This document shows, in pieces, positions 23,330 to 35,418 of a stretch of 64,000 bases of DNA. Position 1 is the stretch's first letter, and the number at the start of each line of letters is the position of its first letter. Origin of the DNA: Chaetomium olivaceum (taxonomy: Eukaryota; Ascomycota; Sordariomycetes; Sordariales; Chaetomiaceae). The notes below the pieces were generated by a model. That model ran no database searches. It was not told the DNA's origin and saw only the letters and a program-made list of their open reading frames with translations. The stretch spans positions 310,001 to 374,000 of the forward strand of contig JAYWVB010000015.1 of assembly GCA_039881045.1 (NCBI GenBank). The letters are read 5' to 3'. A program made the translations under genes and the position numbers.

Positions 23330-25976
23330 CTATCCGCCCCGTTCGCCAAATTCCCTTGCCCAGTCCTCATATTCTTTAAGACCGGTCTTGCTCACGCTGG
23401 GCCTGATAGTGGTCAGGCTAGAGACAAAGTCTGATACTTCCATGGGTCGTATTTCATCCATGGTCATGTGTAGTAAGGCCTCCCCGAGAGACCTCAGCGG
23501 GCCCATAGCTGCGTCCTTGGCTAGCGCTGTGATATCCGATCCCGAAAACCCTGAAACGAATGTTAGACGGTGATGTATGGAGGATACGGGGGAGTGAGCC
23601 TTTACCATCAGTCATGCCCACGAGGGTGTCAATGTCGGCATCGCTCAAAGTGTGTTTTTGTTGCTTCAGTAGCGTCTTGAGCTGAACCGCTCGCGTCTCG
23701 GCCTCGGGCAGCGGTATATACTGGCGCCTCACAAACCTCCTCCTCGCTGCCTCGTCAATCGCCCACGGCAAATTCGTGGCTGCAAGAACAAGCACCCTAT
23801 TCGCATCCCCACGTTCCTTATCCTTTTCCCCCAACTCCCTCCCTGCCGCCGCGCGCTGGAGATCGCTCCACTGAATCAAAAACTCGGTCTTGATTCTCCG
23901 CGTGGCCTCGTGTTCACCCGTCCCCGACCGCTGGGAGAGTAGGGAGTCGATCTCGTCGACGAAAATGATACTTGGCGCAAACACTTTGGCTAATGCGAAG
24001 AGGGCGCGGACAAGCTTCTCAGACTCTCCCAGGTACTTGCTGGTGAGACTGCTGGCTGAAATAGAGAAGAACGTTGACTTGGACTCGGTTGCGACCGCGC
24101 GGGCCAGCATTGTCTTGCCCGTGCCCGGCGGCCCGAAGAGCAGCATACCTCTTGCGGGCTCGCGCAGCCCCATGAAGAGGTCAGGGCGGAGAAAAGGGTA
24201 GACGACCGTCTCTCGCAGGGCATTTTTGGCTATTTCTAAGCCTGCGATGTCGGTCCAGTGTACCTCGTCACCTTGAACGATGATCTCGTTGAGTATCTGC
24301 TTCGCCGCATGCTGATCGACTCCTGGTGGAAGCTGCTTGAGGACGGTAGCCTTCCTCTTTTTCCACGACTTTGCGGCTTTCGTCCGCTCATCCTCTGTTG
24401 AGCTATCAGAGAGCCCAGCTAAAGAGTCAGCAAGTATGGATGCCTCTCTTTGCTGACCGCTACCACCCTTGTGCCTCGAAGACTTTACTCGAATGTCGGA
24501 TGATGAGGAAGAAAGGTCACCAGTCGGCGGGGAGGAAGCCAGCCCTACCCTGCTCTCTCTTCTCCTGTTACCCACCGGCGTCGTGGTGATGCTTTTACTA
24601 GATGGAGTGCGGCTAGACTTGAGCCTCGTCGCCGAGTTCCCCTTTGAGTCTGAGCGCCGTGAAACCGCGGCGGGATCCGACGACGTCTTCCTACCTGTAG
24701 GTATATTTCTTGTCGCCTCTGAAAAGCCTAGTTCTGCATCTGAGAACTCTCTCGGCTTCCTCGTTTGTGGCGTCTCCGGGGGGGCAGTCCGGTGTCGAGA
24801 TGTTTGTTCCCGGACCGGAGACCGTCGGTCTTGGTTTTCCCTCAGTGCAAGCGAGCTTAGGGCGCTAGATGCGGCGCTTACCGACACAGGTGAAGGCCGA
24901 GGGAATGGGTAGCCCTCAACCTGCCGTGGATCCGCCAAATCAGCACTCATCCGCCGATCGGATGGCTTCACTGGGCTCCGGGTTCGGGGAGTGGTGAGCC
25001 TCCTGGAGTTGCTATCCCATGTCTTGTATAGCGATTCTGAGCTTTTGCGTGGCGACCCGGACGGGGTTGGCAGGCTCGCGGGTGGCCGTGACGGCTCCTG
25101 ACCATCTGTTGAACCCTGGTCTGGCGTATCTCGCTGGCCGAGTAACCCCCATGCCAATACAGCAGCTTTTCCGGCTCCGGGGCCATCTGGTGGTTTCTGG
25201 TATGGTCGTCGCAGAGTTGTCCTGGTAACCTTCTCGCCAAGTCGGTTAGAGCGCAGAGTGGTGCGCATTGTATGCCTCTCTGGACTGGATGCGCGGGACG
25301 CCTTCTTCTCCGGGGATGGTTGTGGAGAGCTAGGGGTGGTCGTTTTTCGTGATGGTGAAGACGATGCAACATCATCGGTCTGTGACCCGCTCCCTCCGAC
25401 GGTAGCCTTCTGGAAGGAAGGGACCCTTGTATGAGCAGACTTTCGCCTGAGCAGGTCGGGCCTCGCAAGTTCCGTGTAGGTGACGGCGGGAATCGTTCCG
25501 TTCCCTATCCAACCCTGTTCTTCTGGTTTGAGCATCGCGGCATCGTGTGATTCAGGGTGTCCTCGGTCCACTTGATGTTGAGATGAGGATCCGACGTCCT
25601 GAAGAGTCTCTTGGCGGGATAGGCGGAGAGCTTCGAGGAGGTCAATCCGTTCTTTACATTGCAACTCCAGTTGGCGGATGCTGTCCACTAGGGCCTTCTC
25701 GGTCTCGGAACGCGGTGTGAAGTTAGGGAGAACTCTATTGGCATTGTGGTCGTATATTTGTTCAAGAGCCTGTCGCCAGCATCGCATAGCCTCGCCTTCG
25801 TTCCCCTACGTGTTTGCGAGTCAGCGGTTGTGTTTCTTGGGGCTGGGGACTGGCGAGAAAGACTGGCGGGTCCATACCTGGCTCTCATAGTAGACGGCAG
25901 TCGAGCATGTGAGGTAGCTCTCATCGTATGTCTTCTGCAGGATGGACGCGGTCGTCGCGGTCCTGTTACCGAACAT
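23330..25976 (-). CDS. MIT-domain AAA ATPase (Sap1/Yta6, spastin/Vps4 subfamily)
   Basis: A meiotic-clade AAA ATPase, of the group that remodels ESCRT-III polymers or microtubules. Three exons: 25976-25878, 25805-23606 and 23550-23330 (839 aa, clean frame). The N-terminal 80 residues look like an MIT domain (YLTCSTAVYYESQGNEGEAM). About 450 disordered Ser/Arg/Pro-rich residues follow. The AAA cassette has Walker A GPPGTGKT (about residue 590), Walker B IIFVDEIDSLLSQR (about 645) and the second region of homology AATNLPWAIDEAARRRFVRR. The C-terminal GFSGSDI sensor 2 region is followed by a Vps4-type end. The long linker fits yeast Sap1/Yta6 better than Vps4. The exact cellular target is not deducible. 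Confidence 0.88.
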
Positions 25977-26463
25977 GGTGAACCTCGTCGGGCGTGGACA
26001 TTCCGGCGTGGCTTTGCACGGCCGACGAGCGGGTTTAATCGGACCAAACCGAGGAACGAGGAGTGTGACAACTACCGTTGCGTTTGAATTCGATGCTCAA
26101 GCGTATACGGGCGTCACAGAACTGAAAACCCCGGAAGTAGTTCACGGCGCCCAGTGCAACTGACACATGGTCTGGCTTGGAGGCCGTACTTGTATCTTGG
26201 AATACAATGAGTTACAGGGTGTATTTCCGTACCCTGGAACTGGTTAGGGGTGTGTTATCAGCGATAAGGCTGGGGGAAGCGGCAGCGGGCGGGGCTGTGA
26301 CGTCGGTAAGGGGCGCGCCCCCAGAACACGGGAACTGCGGGGCATCTTCCAACAACATGGTAGACGGCCACACGGCAGAGCTCCGAAATTACTACGGTAG
26401 AAGCTATAACAGGGCTATCCATTATTTATGCGGCAAATGGAATACTTCAATATATCCTGAATT
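25977..26463. other. Upstream region of the AAA gene / 3' region of COG6
   Basis: About 490 bases between two tandem minus-strand genes. It presumably holds the AAA promoter; nothing else was recognised. Confidence 0.5.
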
Positions 26464-28600
26464 CTATGACAATAGAACCCGAATTTCCCCCGATGTTCGA
26501 GGGAATAGGGCTCGGGTGCCTTGGAAGTCCTGCTCGTTCTGAGCTTGTTCGCTCGCTTCATCTACGAGCATGAGCATTTCCTCGACGTGCTCAAAGTCGA
26601 CACAGAATTTCTCAGCTGCTTCTTCAGTAATACTCTGAACCAGCCTCGAATCCTGGACATTCTTTAAGTTCTCCATTGCATCCATCAATGCCGACGGCAG
26701 AAAGTCATCCAGCGTCTGACTCGCCTGCGATAACGCGGGTGACTGGACGGATTCGAGTGACAATGCTTTTTGCACGTCTTCCTTGCTATCCCCGAGGGGC
26801 TCCAACTGCGCAATCAAGGTATCTAAACCGGACTCGCTTCGGAAGAACCGATACTGCGTCTCGACCAGGCGGGCTCTCTCCTCCTGTATTTGCGCCTGCA
26901 GTCTCGCGGCGCGACGCTGCGTGAAATCAAACTGGGAAAGACTCCTCTCGGCAGTCAGTAGACAGTTGATGAGAAAGATGGAGTTCGACGGGGCGCGTAG
27001 TGGCGTGGCCATGTTGGCCGATCCGGAGATGAACGGGTCGAATGCCTCCGCTAGTACTGGCTCAAATTCTTCTTCTCGGTCACTCGAAGATGTGAACGAT
27101 GTCTCGTACGTCTTCATTATGGCCGCCAACTGTTCAAGGGCGCCCAGCAAGAACTCGGGGGGGCGCAAGTCGGCAGGCGTATGCTGGAAGTCACCCTGGA
27201 TTGCCGCGACATGGTCTCGAGCCAGAGAGCGGAACTGCCGGAGCGCTTCGGATTCGAGGGCTCCTAGTGTCTCTACAAGAGCCGACTCCACACTGAGCAG
27301 CCTCGAGAAAGTGCTCTTGTAGAAGTTGAGCAGGTTTGCGAGCTTGTAGGCCAGTATCGTTTCCTCGTTGGTCTGGATCACTTGCTCAACCCGTTGCCGA
27401 AGTAAACGTGCCGCCCCCGACATGTCACGGTCGACCAGCTCGTTCAAAGTCTCCACGGCGTCGAAAGCATCCGAAACCTCGCCGTCTTCGGCAACAAGCC
27501 GCCAGATCTCGTTGTCTCGACCTGCCTGGATGCCCTTCGCAATCTCATCACCTTCCCCAATGAACAACCCGTCAAGGGCCTCCCGTTCACCGACGGCGGC
27601 TGAGTGTGTCCAGGCAAGCATGTCCCCGACGTATCTCAAGGTATCATGCGCCACGAGCTCGATAGGCTTGACCGATCGGTCCTCTATTCCGGACGGCGAG
27701 CTGCCAGTTAAAGCCGTATGAAAGGAATTGGATAGCACATGCTCCCGCGCCTCGGCGAAGAAGTCAAGACAGTTCTGGAATAGGCTGGGGCGCTCGGCCA
27801 ACACACGAAGTGCGTGGCGGATAGACGAGCCGATCTGAGGGTTCTCGAGATTGATGGTTTTGAACTCTCTCTGAACCCACTTGTACAGCTTCTGGAAGCC
27901 CAGGTTGAGATTCTTAGAGGTCTGTTCCATAATTTCGAGCCCCAACGTCTGGTTCTCAAACCCGAGGAGGATCTCACAATCTTTGCTAATCCTCTTTGCT
28001 TTAGCGAGAGTAGCGAAAAAGAGATCATCAACAGGCTCCGAGGTCAGTGTCAACGCGGCCGTCTCATCGTCAGACAGCACAAAGTTGGCATTGAAGGCAC
28101 TAAGCAAGGCTTGCTTTTGTTCGACTTGGCGCCGCTGAACCATGAGCTGAGAAGCCTCTGTGAGAGCTGACGAGGTGGTCTTCTGAGCAGAATCTATCTG
28201 TGTCTTCATCTCGTTGAAGGTCTCATTCAACCTGCCAATGGTAGTGCCGATCCGTCGGAGTTGCTGACATCGCTGTCAGCCATACACGTCAAGTAAACAG
28301 TGAAATTTAGCATATATTATCCCGCCATACCTCGGCAACTTTCGCGAACTCATCGATAATCTCGCCATTGCTGTCAATAACCTCCTTCTGCAGGTCTAAA
28401 CGTAGTTGGCGCCGTGTTTCTGCCGTATTTTGGACGCCGCGCTCGTCCAAAAGCGCAAGCGCTTCTCGGAACTCGGTATCCGCATAAGATGACGAGAGGA
28501 CCGTAGTAACTTTGGACGAGAGAGGGTTTGTAGCCTTGGCCGCCAGAGACGATGGGGCCGTTGTGTTCTGCGGCGAGAGGGGCCCAGGGCTGGAAGCCAT
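26464..28600 (-). CDS. COG6: Conserved oligomeric Golgi complex subunit 6
   Basis: Part of lobe B of the COG tether, which captures retrograde vesicles at the Golgi; in yeast COG also supports Atg9 delivery in the Cvt and autophagy pathways. Two exons: 28600-28331 and 28263-26464 (689 aa, clean frame). The N-terminus is Ser/Pro-rich and then becomes helical (NETFNEMKTQIDSAQKTTSS coiled coil). Family landmarks include FNANFVLSDDETAAL, LGLEIMEQTSKNLNLGFQKL and KPIELVAHDTLRYVGDMLAW. Further on are YKLANLLNFYKSTF and IFLINCLLTAERSL. Length fits Cog6. It diverges from ATG9 across 689 bases. Confidence 0.95.
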
Positions 28601-29289
28601 TTCGTTCGATGCCGTGATGTGGAAATTGATCAGTCGGCTGCCACTTGCATAGCGCGGTAGTGATAGCCTCGCCCCTATTTGGGCTCTTTTCTAACAGCAG
28701 TTTTGTTGTAGCAGCGGTTTGGGTAGTCAGAGAGTTACAACCACAAGCTGGGGGGTGACAGCTGGAGCTTCAAGCAAGGCGTAATCTGTACACCCATACG
28801 CTGTATGGTATGTTACCTTGTTCGGTACAGTACCGATGACCAGCGTACATTACACATGTGATCTGAGTGTGTCGACAGCTCACGATTCCGAGCACACCGC
28901 CTGCCAAAAGAGCCACTAGTGCTACTTCTAAAGCTCGGGCCCTTCCGTCATTCTGTCACCCACTGCAGTCACCTGAACCAAGCATTGGGTAACCCAGGCA
29001 GCTGCCAGCATCCTCAGATGCACCTTTCTTACAACGAGCAGCCCGCCTGAGGGCAGCACCTCCTGACCAAAAATACAACGCGAAGGCCCGGTGGTGTTTC
29101 TAACTCTTCGTAACTGAAATCCTTCCCAACAGAATCGATCCGCCCAGTAGAAGCTCTCGGCATTCTCAAACATCCCTCTCAAGAGCCGCCGATCAGCCTT
29201 CCGACCAAACCTCAATATTCGTCATCGCCACATCCTCTTCGATGCGACCGAACGTTTCAAGCCGAGCCATATCTTGAGGCCAGTCCGTA
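28601..29289. promoter_or_regulatory. Bidirectional COG6/ATG9 intergenic promoter region
   Basis: The 689 bases separate the start codons of two divergently read genes, so both promoters must lie here. No coding frame with family likeness was seen. I cannot point to particular factor sites. Confidence 0.6.
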
Positions 29290-32104
29290 ATGACGTCCAA
29301 TCCCTTCTCAAAGCCTGCGTCAACAAGGCAGGGCCGGTCATTTTATGAGGACCCTCGAGGCCAGGCGGGGGATACGGAAGCCCGGGCGGGTCTCTTGGAC
29401 GAGGAAAACTTGAACCATGACTTTCACGATTATGATCTAGAGAACGCCGAGGGCCTCGGAGTTGAAGATAGCCGCATCACCGTTGGTGGGGTCTCTAGCC
29501 CAACCACGAGAAGCCGCGGGCAACCAGATGGCCGGCTACGCAAGGATGCGCGGCGGTCTGCATGGACATCTCAAGAAGACGAAGGCGATAATGACGTTCC
29601 GGCCTCACTGCTAGTGGAGTGCGACGAGGACTTAGATGGCGGCCAGTCTAAAAAGAAGAGAGGGAAGCAGCCGGCCGCTGCCCCGGGGCCATCAAATGCT
29701 CGCGCCCAGTGGGAGACAGCCCAAACGCAGCAGCGACTGCACGACGATGGTGTTTTTGGGCCATCACGTCGCGACAACCATCTACCAAACTCGGTGTTCG
29801 CCGGGATGGTGTCGGGCAACGCCAAGAAGAAGGCTGAGTGGAGATGGGCTAACGTCTCAAATCTCGACAACTTCATCAAGGAAGTCTACGATTACTATGT
29901 CGGCAATGGCATGTGGTGTATCTTGGTAGAACGGGGCCTGCATCTCGTGTAAGTAGCGAAGCCGCGGTCTTCGGAGTTGGAGCTAACTGACCGTAGCAAC
30001 GTTGCCTTCATCGCTTTTTATTTGACCTTCCTCTCTCAGTGCCTGGACTACAGCAAGTTTCACAGTAGCCAAAGGCTTTCCCAGGTGCTCGTGCCTCAGT
30101 GCACCAAGAACATGTCGGGCGTTTGGAGTTTTGGCCTGTGGATGTTTGCTTTCTACTTCATCTGGAAATCGATCCAATACTTGTTAGACCTTGGACGGCT
30201 GCGCAACATCCGCGAGTTCTACCTCCACCTACTCAACATCCCCGACCAAGACATGCAAACGATTACGTGGCAGGAAGTAGTAGCCCGCATTATGGCACTG
30301 AGAGATCACAATCCCAAAACAGCAACAACCTTAACAGCAACACAGCGACAGTGGCTCGGCAGCCAGTCCAAAGAGAGGCTCGACGCATCGGACATTGCTA
30401 ATCGTCTCATGAGACGAGAAAACTACTTGATTGCGTTGATCAACAAGGATGTCTAAACTGACGATTCCTCTACCCTTTTTACAGAATCGGCAGTTCTTCT
30501 CTCGCACCATGGAGTGGCTCCTCATGTTCAGTATCGTCGACTTTGTTTTCGACGAGAAAAGTCAAGTCAACCAGGATTTCATCCGCTCCGAGCGCCGAGC
30601 CGAACTGAGCGCGAAGCTCCGCGGACGATTCCTGTTTACCGGGACCATGGTTCTCTTCCTCTCGCCTTTCCTGGCCACGTACCTTCTCGTCGTCTACTTC
30701 CTCATGTATTTCCATGTAGGTAGTTTTATCACATTAGGAAGTGTGTAGTAGCCGCTGACTCCTTACGTTTCACAGGAATTCCACAAGACTCCGTCTGCCT
30801 TGGCGGCACGAACATACACGCCGCTCGCCGAGTGGAAGTTTCGAGAGTTCAATGAACTACCTCACCTGTTTCGGAAACGACTCGGAATGTCTCATCCATT
30901 TGCTAGTCACTACATCGATCAGTTCCCAAAAGCCAAGACGGAGATGGTTGCCTGGACGGTGGCTTTCATCTCAGGTTCTCTCGCCACCGTTCTCGGGCTA
31001 GCTTCCATCATTGACTCCGAATTGTTCATGCACTTTGACATCACCCCTGACAAAAACGTTGTTTTCTACGCGGCCGTGTTCGGTGCTATCTGGGCAACCG
31101 CGCGGGGCAGCACATCGGAAGAGAATTCGGTTTTCGATCCCGAGTTCGCTATGCGGAATGTCATTCAATATACTCATTATGAGCCGGATCACTGGAAGGA
31201 CAGGCTCCATAGCTTTGACATTAAGCAGGAGTTCTCTGAGCTATACAAGCCCAAGGTGGTCATTTTCTTCGAGGAAATTTTGAGCATCCTCAGTATCCCC
31301 TATGTTTTACTGTTTAGTCTTCCTCGGTCCAGCGACCACATTATCGACTTCTTCCGAGAATTTACCATTCACGTTGACGGGCTGGGCTACGTCTGCACCT
31401 TTGCCGAATTCGACTTCAAAAAGGGCATCGGCAAAGGGAGCGGAAACAAGGATGGCAGGGACGCGGACGTTCGAGACGATTACTACTCAACGAAACACGG
31501 GAAGATGGAGGCTTCTTACTATGGCTTCATGGGCAACTACGGCAACTACGCTCTTAACCCACGGACCGGGGCGGCATCGCATCTCCCGCCAGGGGCTCGG
31601 AGTCAGTTCCATCCGCCGCCAGCCTGGCCAAGTGTAAACTCGCCGCCACCTGCAACCGACCTCCAAACATCAAGGATGGGACGGGAACGGGCGAGGGTTG
31701 GAGGTTCAGCCAGGGAAGCGCGGTACGGTGCAGCACTGCCACAGCCATCACCCATGGCATCCATCTTGCTCGATCCACACCATCATCCACCAAATACACT
31801 CCTTGCGGGTAGAAGTATACACACGCCTCGCCAACAACGCGGTGCAGGTTACCAAGGCGTTATCGAAGAAGGTCTTGAAGATGATGAGGAGGTCAGTGAT
31901 GTTGGGAGGCAACGGGATTATGAGGAAGCATACGAAAGCGGGGGTGCCCTTGACGAATCGGCGTGGCAAACCTCGCCCACCCGCACGCTCAGTAGGGAGA
32001 ACAGCACAGCGGAAGTCAGCCGACCACCAGAAGCCGGGGTTGTTCACATGATTTATCAATTCAACCAAGCGCAACTAAATCGCAGGCCTGGAGGAGTGCG
32101 ATGA
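29290..32104 (+). CDS. ATG9: Autophagy protein Atg9, transmembrane lipid scramblase
   Basis: Atg9 is the multispanning lipid scramblase whose vesicles seed the autophagosome. Three exons: 29290-29948, 29997-30715 and 30776-32104. The acidic disordered N-terminus leads to GMWCILVERGLHLVNVAFIA. Membrane segments include GVWSFGLWMFAFYFIWKSI, TMVLFLSPFLATYLLVVYF and WTVAFISGSLATVLGLA. The conserved core includes LAEWKFREFNELPHLFRKRL, FFEEILSILSIPYVLL and FREFTIHVDGLGYVCTFAEF. A disordered tail ends MIYQFNQAQLNRR. Exon total is 2707 nt, two short of a full frame (902 aa). Both gaps lie close together near 30451-30457, where NKDV[L]NLTIPLPFLQNRQFF is expected. I read these as sequence errors. Confidence 0.96.
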
Positions 32105-33168
32105 GTAGGCGATGGCAGCGAGGGGCATCGTAGAATTATTAGCTTATTGATATCAAGTACTTGTTCGTGCTTCGCATTCTATGAGTGAAGTCGGCCATAT
32201 CGGCCGAACTAGCGTTGGCGGAGCTTCCCGGAAACATGACACTCCGTCCGAGCATTCTCCTTCCTCGCCGCCGCGTGGTCCCCGTCACCAGAAAGAGGTC
32301 GTCAGCTTGGCAACCCGGCTTTACCGGCTGCGGGAAGAGGATCACGCCCGTTTGGTACACAGTTCACGGACGCGCGGCTTGGGGTGTGCAGTAAGCATTT
32401 CCCTGGCAATTTGTTAGATAAGTAAGCCAGAAGATAAGACCGAGCTCAAGCATTTCCTCGCTGCGTTGATTTCGTTTGTGCCTCGGAGAAACGGTCGGCC
32501 ACCTTTCGGCCCCGGCGGAGGCGGGGCCCGCCACGGATCTGATAAGAAAGCTGCAAGGCTGTTTTACCGAGGGCTCTTGCGCCAGTGCGGACGCTAAAAC
32601 GGATCAGTCGGGGCATCTCCGGTGTTTGAACCCCACCAAAGGAGCACTAAATTCCTGGGCTGCGGGGCGACCAATGCTTTCTTGCCGCCCGCCACCCCTG
32701 ACTGCCCGTGGGAGGTGGGAGGTGCTCAATTCCCCGACCTCCGTGACCGAACAGGCCCAATTTTTTCTGGGCGCTCTTGGAACAAAGCCGACAACGGTCA
32801 TAGAAAAATTCGGAGCTTGTTTGTGCATCGTCACAGCCTCAACACCATCATCGACTAGGATTCCCATTTTGCGCCCCTCCCCAACTTGCGCGACGGCAGG
32901 ACACATCTCTCAAATCCGAGCCTAGACACTTCTCTTGAGCGCACCGTAGCCGCCAAGACATTAGCGGTTAGGACAGTGGGCTTGAGGTTCTTTGGCGGTT
33001 TGTGGTGACAGCGACTCCAAACAGAACTTCGCTTCCGCCTACATTGCGTCACTTGGTGCCTCTCCGCAGAAGCTTGGTCGCGCACACCCCGCCAATCTTT
33101 CCCCCACAACAACTCTCACCTTCACCCTGGCTCTCGACGTAGGCGCGCCGGGAGCCGTGGCTTCCCCA
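32105..33168. other. ATG9-mitoferrin intergenic region
   Basis: About 1.06 kb with only short chance frames. It holds the ATG9 3' end and the mitoferrin upstream region. No repeat was recognised. Confidence 0.5.
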
Positions 33169-34473
33169 ATGGCTCAGCCAAATGCCGAGCCCGTGGAGGA
33201 CTACGAGTGCGTCGCCGCCCTGCCTTTACCGGCGATCGACCAGACAGCATATTGCCAGAAGATGATGAAGTGCTGACACGACTGCAGTTATGAATCGCTC
33301 CCACCCAACTTCTCGTTGCTCCAAAACATGATGGCCGGCGCTTTCGCCGGTATTGCGGAGCACTGCGCAAGTGAGTCCCCCTATTCGATGTCGACCTCCA
33401 AATCTAGATACCCCCTACCTCCCTACAGGCAGGCGCTGACAGGATGTAGTGTACCCTATCGATGCGATCAAGGTGAGCAGACGCTGCATCCTTACCATGC
33501 CAACATCCCCGCCAGCCGATGTGACAGCGCCACTGACCAGTTCCACCGTGATGCGCAGACTCGCATGCAGCTCCTCAACCCCTCCTCCTCTAACGTGGGG
33601 ACGGGAGTGATCCAGGCCACATACCGGATGGCGAAAACCGAGGGTGTCTTGAGTTTATGGCGGGGCATGTCCAGCGTGATTGTTGGGGCTGGCCCTGCCC
33701 ACGCTGTCTATTTCGCGACTTATGAAGCTGTCAAGCACGTTATGGGCGGAAATCAAGCCGGTGTCCACCACCCTCTAGCCGCCGCGACCAGTGGCGCATG
33801 CGCAACGATCGCCAGTGATGCATTGATGAACCCATTTGACGGTACGTCTGCTCCCTGCATTTACCCCTCAGTGATTTATCGCTAAATCCCTCTGGGCAGT
33901 CATCAAGCAAAGAATGCAGATCCAGAACTCGGCGAAGATGTACCGCTCCATGCTCGACTGCGCGAAATACGTCTATAGGCAAGAGGGCCTTGCTGCCTTT
34001 TACGTCTCCTACCCGACGACCCTTTCCATGACCGTGCCCTTCACGGCCCTCCAGTTCCTTGCCTACGAATCTATCTCGACCTCGATGAATCCGAGTAAGA
34101 ATTACGATCCCGTAACACACTGTCTGGCAGGAGCGGTGGCGGGCGGGTTTGCCGCCGCGCTCACGACGCCTATGGACGTTATCAAGACGATGCTTCAAAC
34201 GCGCGGTAGCGCAACGGATGCCGAACTCAGGACAGTCAACGGTTTCATGGCCGGCTGCCGGTTATTATATCAAAGAGAAGGCACTCGTGGTTTCTTCAAG
34301 GGCGTGCGGCCGAGGGTGTTGACGACCATGCCCAGCACTGCCATCTGCTGGTCCGCCTATGAGGCGTCGAAGTAGGTGTCTTCGAGGAATCTTGCAGGTC
34401 TGGGCCGTGACGCTGACAATGTTGCAACCATAGGGCCTACTTCATCCACCACAATACCAAGTCGACCTCATGA
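33169..34473 (+). CDS. MRS4: Mitoferrin, mitochondrial iron carrier (Mrs3/Mrs4)
   Basis: An SLC25 carrier that brings iron across the inner mitochondrial membrane for heme and Fe-S synthesis. Six exons: 33169-33206, 33288-33370, 33450-33472 (only 23 nt), 33559-33841, 33900-34371 and 34434-34473. They total 939 nt for 312 aa with no frame problem. The three carrier repeats show their signatures: MYPIDAIKTRMQ, MNPFDVIKQRMQIQ and TTPMDVIKTMLQTRG. Other marks are LWRGMSSVIVGAGPAHAVYF and FYVSYPTTLSMTVPFTALQF, typical of the Mrs3/4 branch. The C-terminus is AYFIHHNTKSTS. Confidence 0.94.
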
Positions 34474-35418
34474 CGGGAAGGCAGAGATACGGCGGCTTAA
34501 CTGAATCAAAGGTACCTGCGCGTCACCAAACAACCCAATCCGCCCCAACGCCTCGCCATATGCTAATCTTTGCAGGAACCTCGCGGACAGGATAAGCTGA
34601 TCCATCCACGAAAGTGATACAATACAGAATCCTCGCTTTACTGCGAATTCAAGATCGAGACGATACGCTTTGGGCCCTCGAGCGCCTGGCCGGCGGGAAA
34701 AGGCTGGCGTTATGTGCTGGAGCTCAGCACTGTGTACATAAATCTGTGGTTGTCTCGCGCCCGGTGGGTTTAGATTTTGAAGGGGCGTTTCTGCTAAATA
34801 CCAATCTGGACGTGGGCTGCTTGCCCGCCCGCAATAGCGTGCCCACATACCATCACCCGTCCCTCAAGTCAAGCCAGCCCTGACCGCCACTGGTTTCACT
34901 CACAAATACCAGCATTGGCATTCCAAACCGCTGGGGCAGCTGAAGGGGCTAGCTTGCGCTGCCGCCGTTACATCGGACGGCGGGCGGGCCGCAAAAGCTA
35001 AACATGGGGCAGGTCCTCAGGAAAGGACACATTTCTCGCTCATCAGATGCTGCTGACAAGGGGATAGTTGGATGAGTGATGTGGTGTTCAGGTTAGGGGT
35101 GACCGTCTGCTTGAACGACAGTTGATGGCCCAAAATCGGCGTGTTTGTACTTTTTGTTGCCATGACACTTTATTGTACTGCACTGTTTGAAGCGGGACAG
35201 CAAATGACCCACCTCATCGACACGCTCCCTACAACCACGCTTCTACTGTGTACACGAAATCACAACCCTACCCTATCCGACTGGACAGACGATGTCCAAA
35301 TGCTGCTGCTCCCTTTGTAGAAAGCCTTAATGGTGGGCTCTTGCCGCACCACAACTAACACCTAAAACTCCCTTCTCCTGTCGCACAGAGAAGAATAAAT
35401 AAAACAGTAAAAATAAGA
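34474..35418. other. Convergent 3' intergenic region
   Basis: About 945 bases between the 3' ends of the mitoferrin and the DnaJ co-chaperone. No feature was recognised. Confidence 0.5.
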
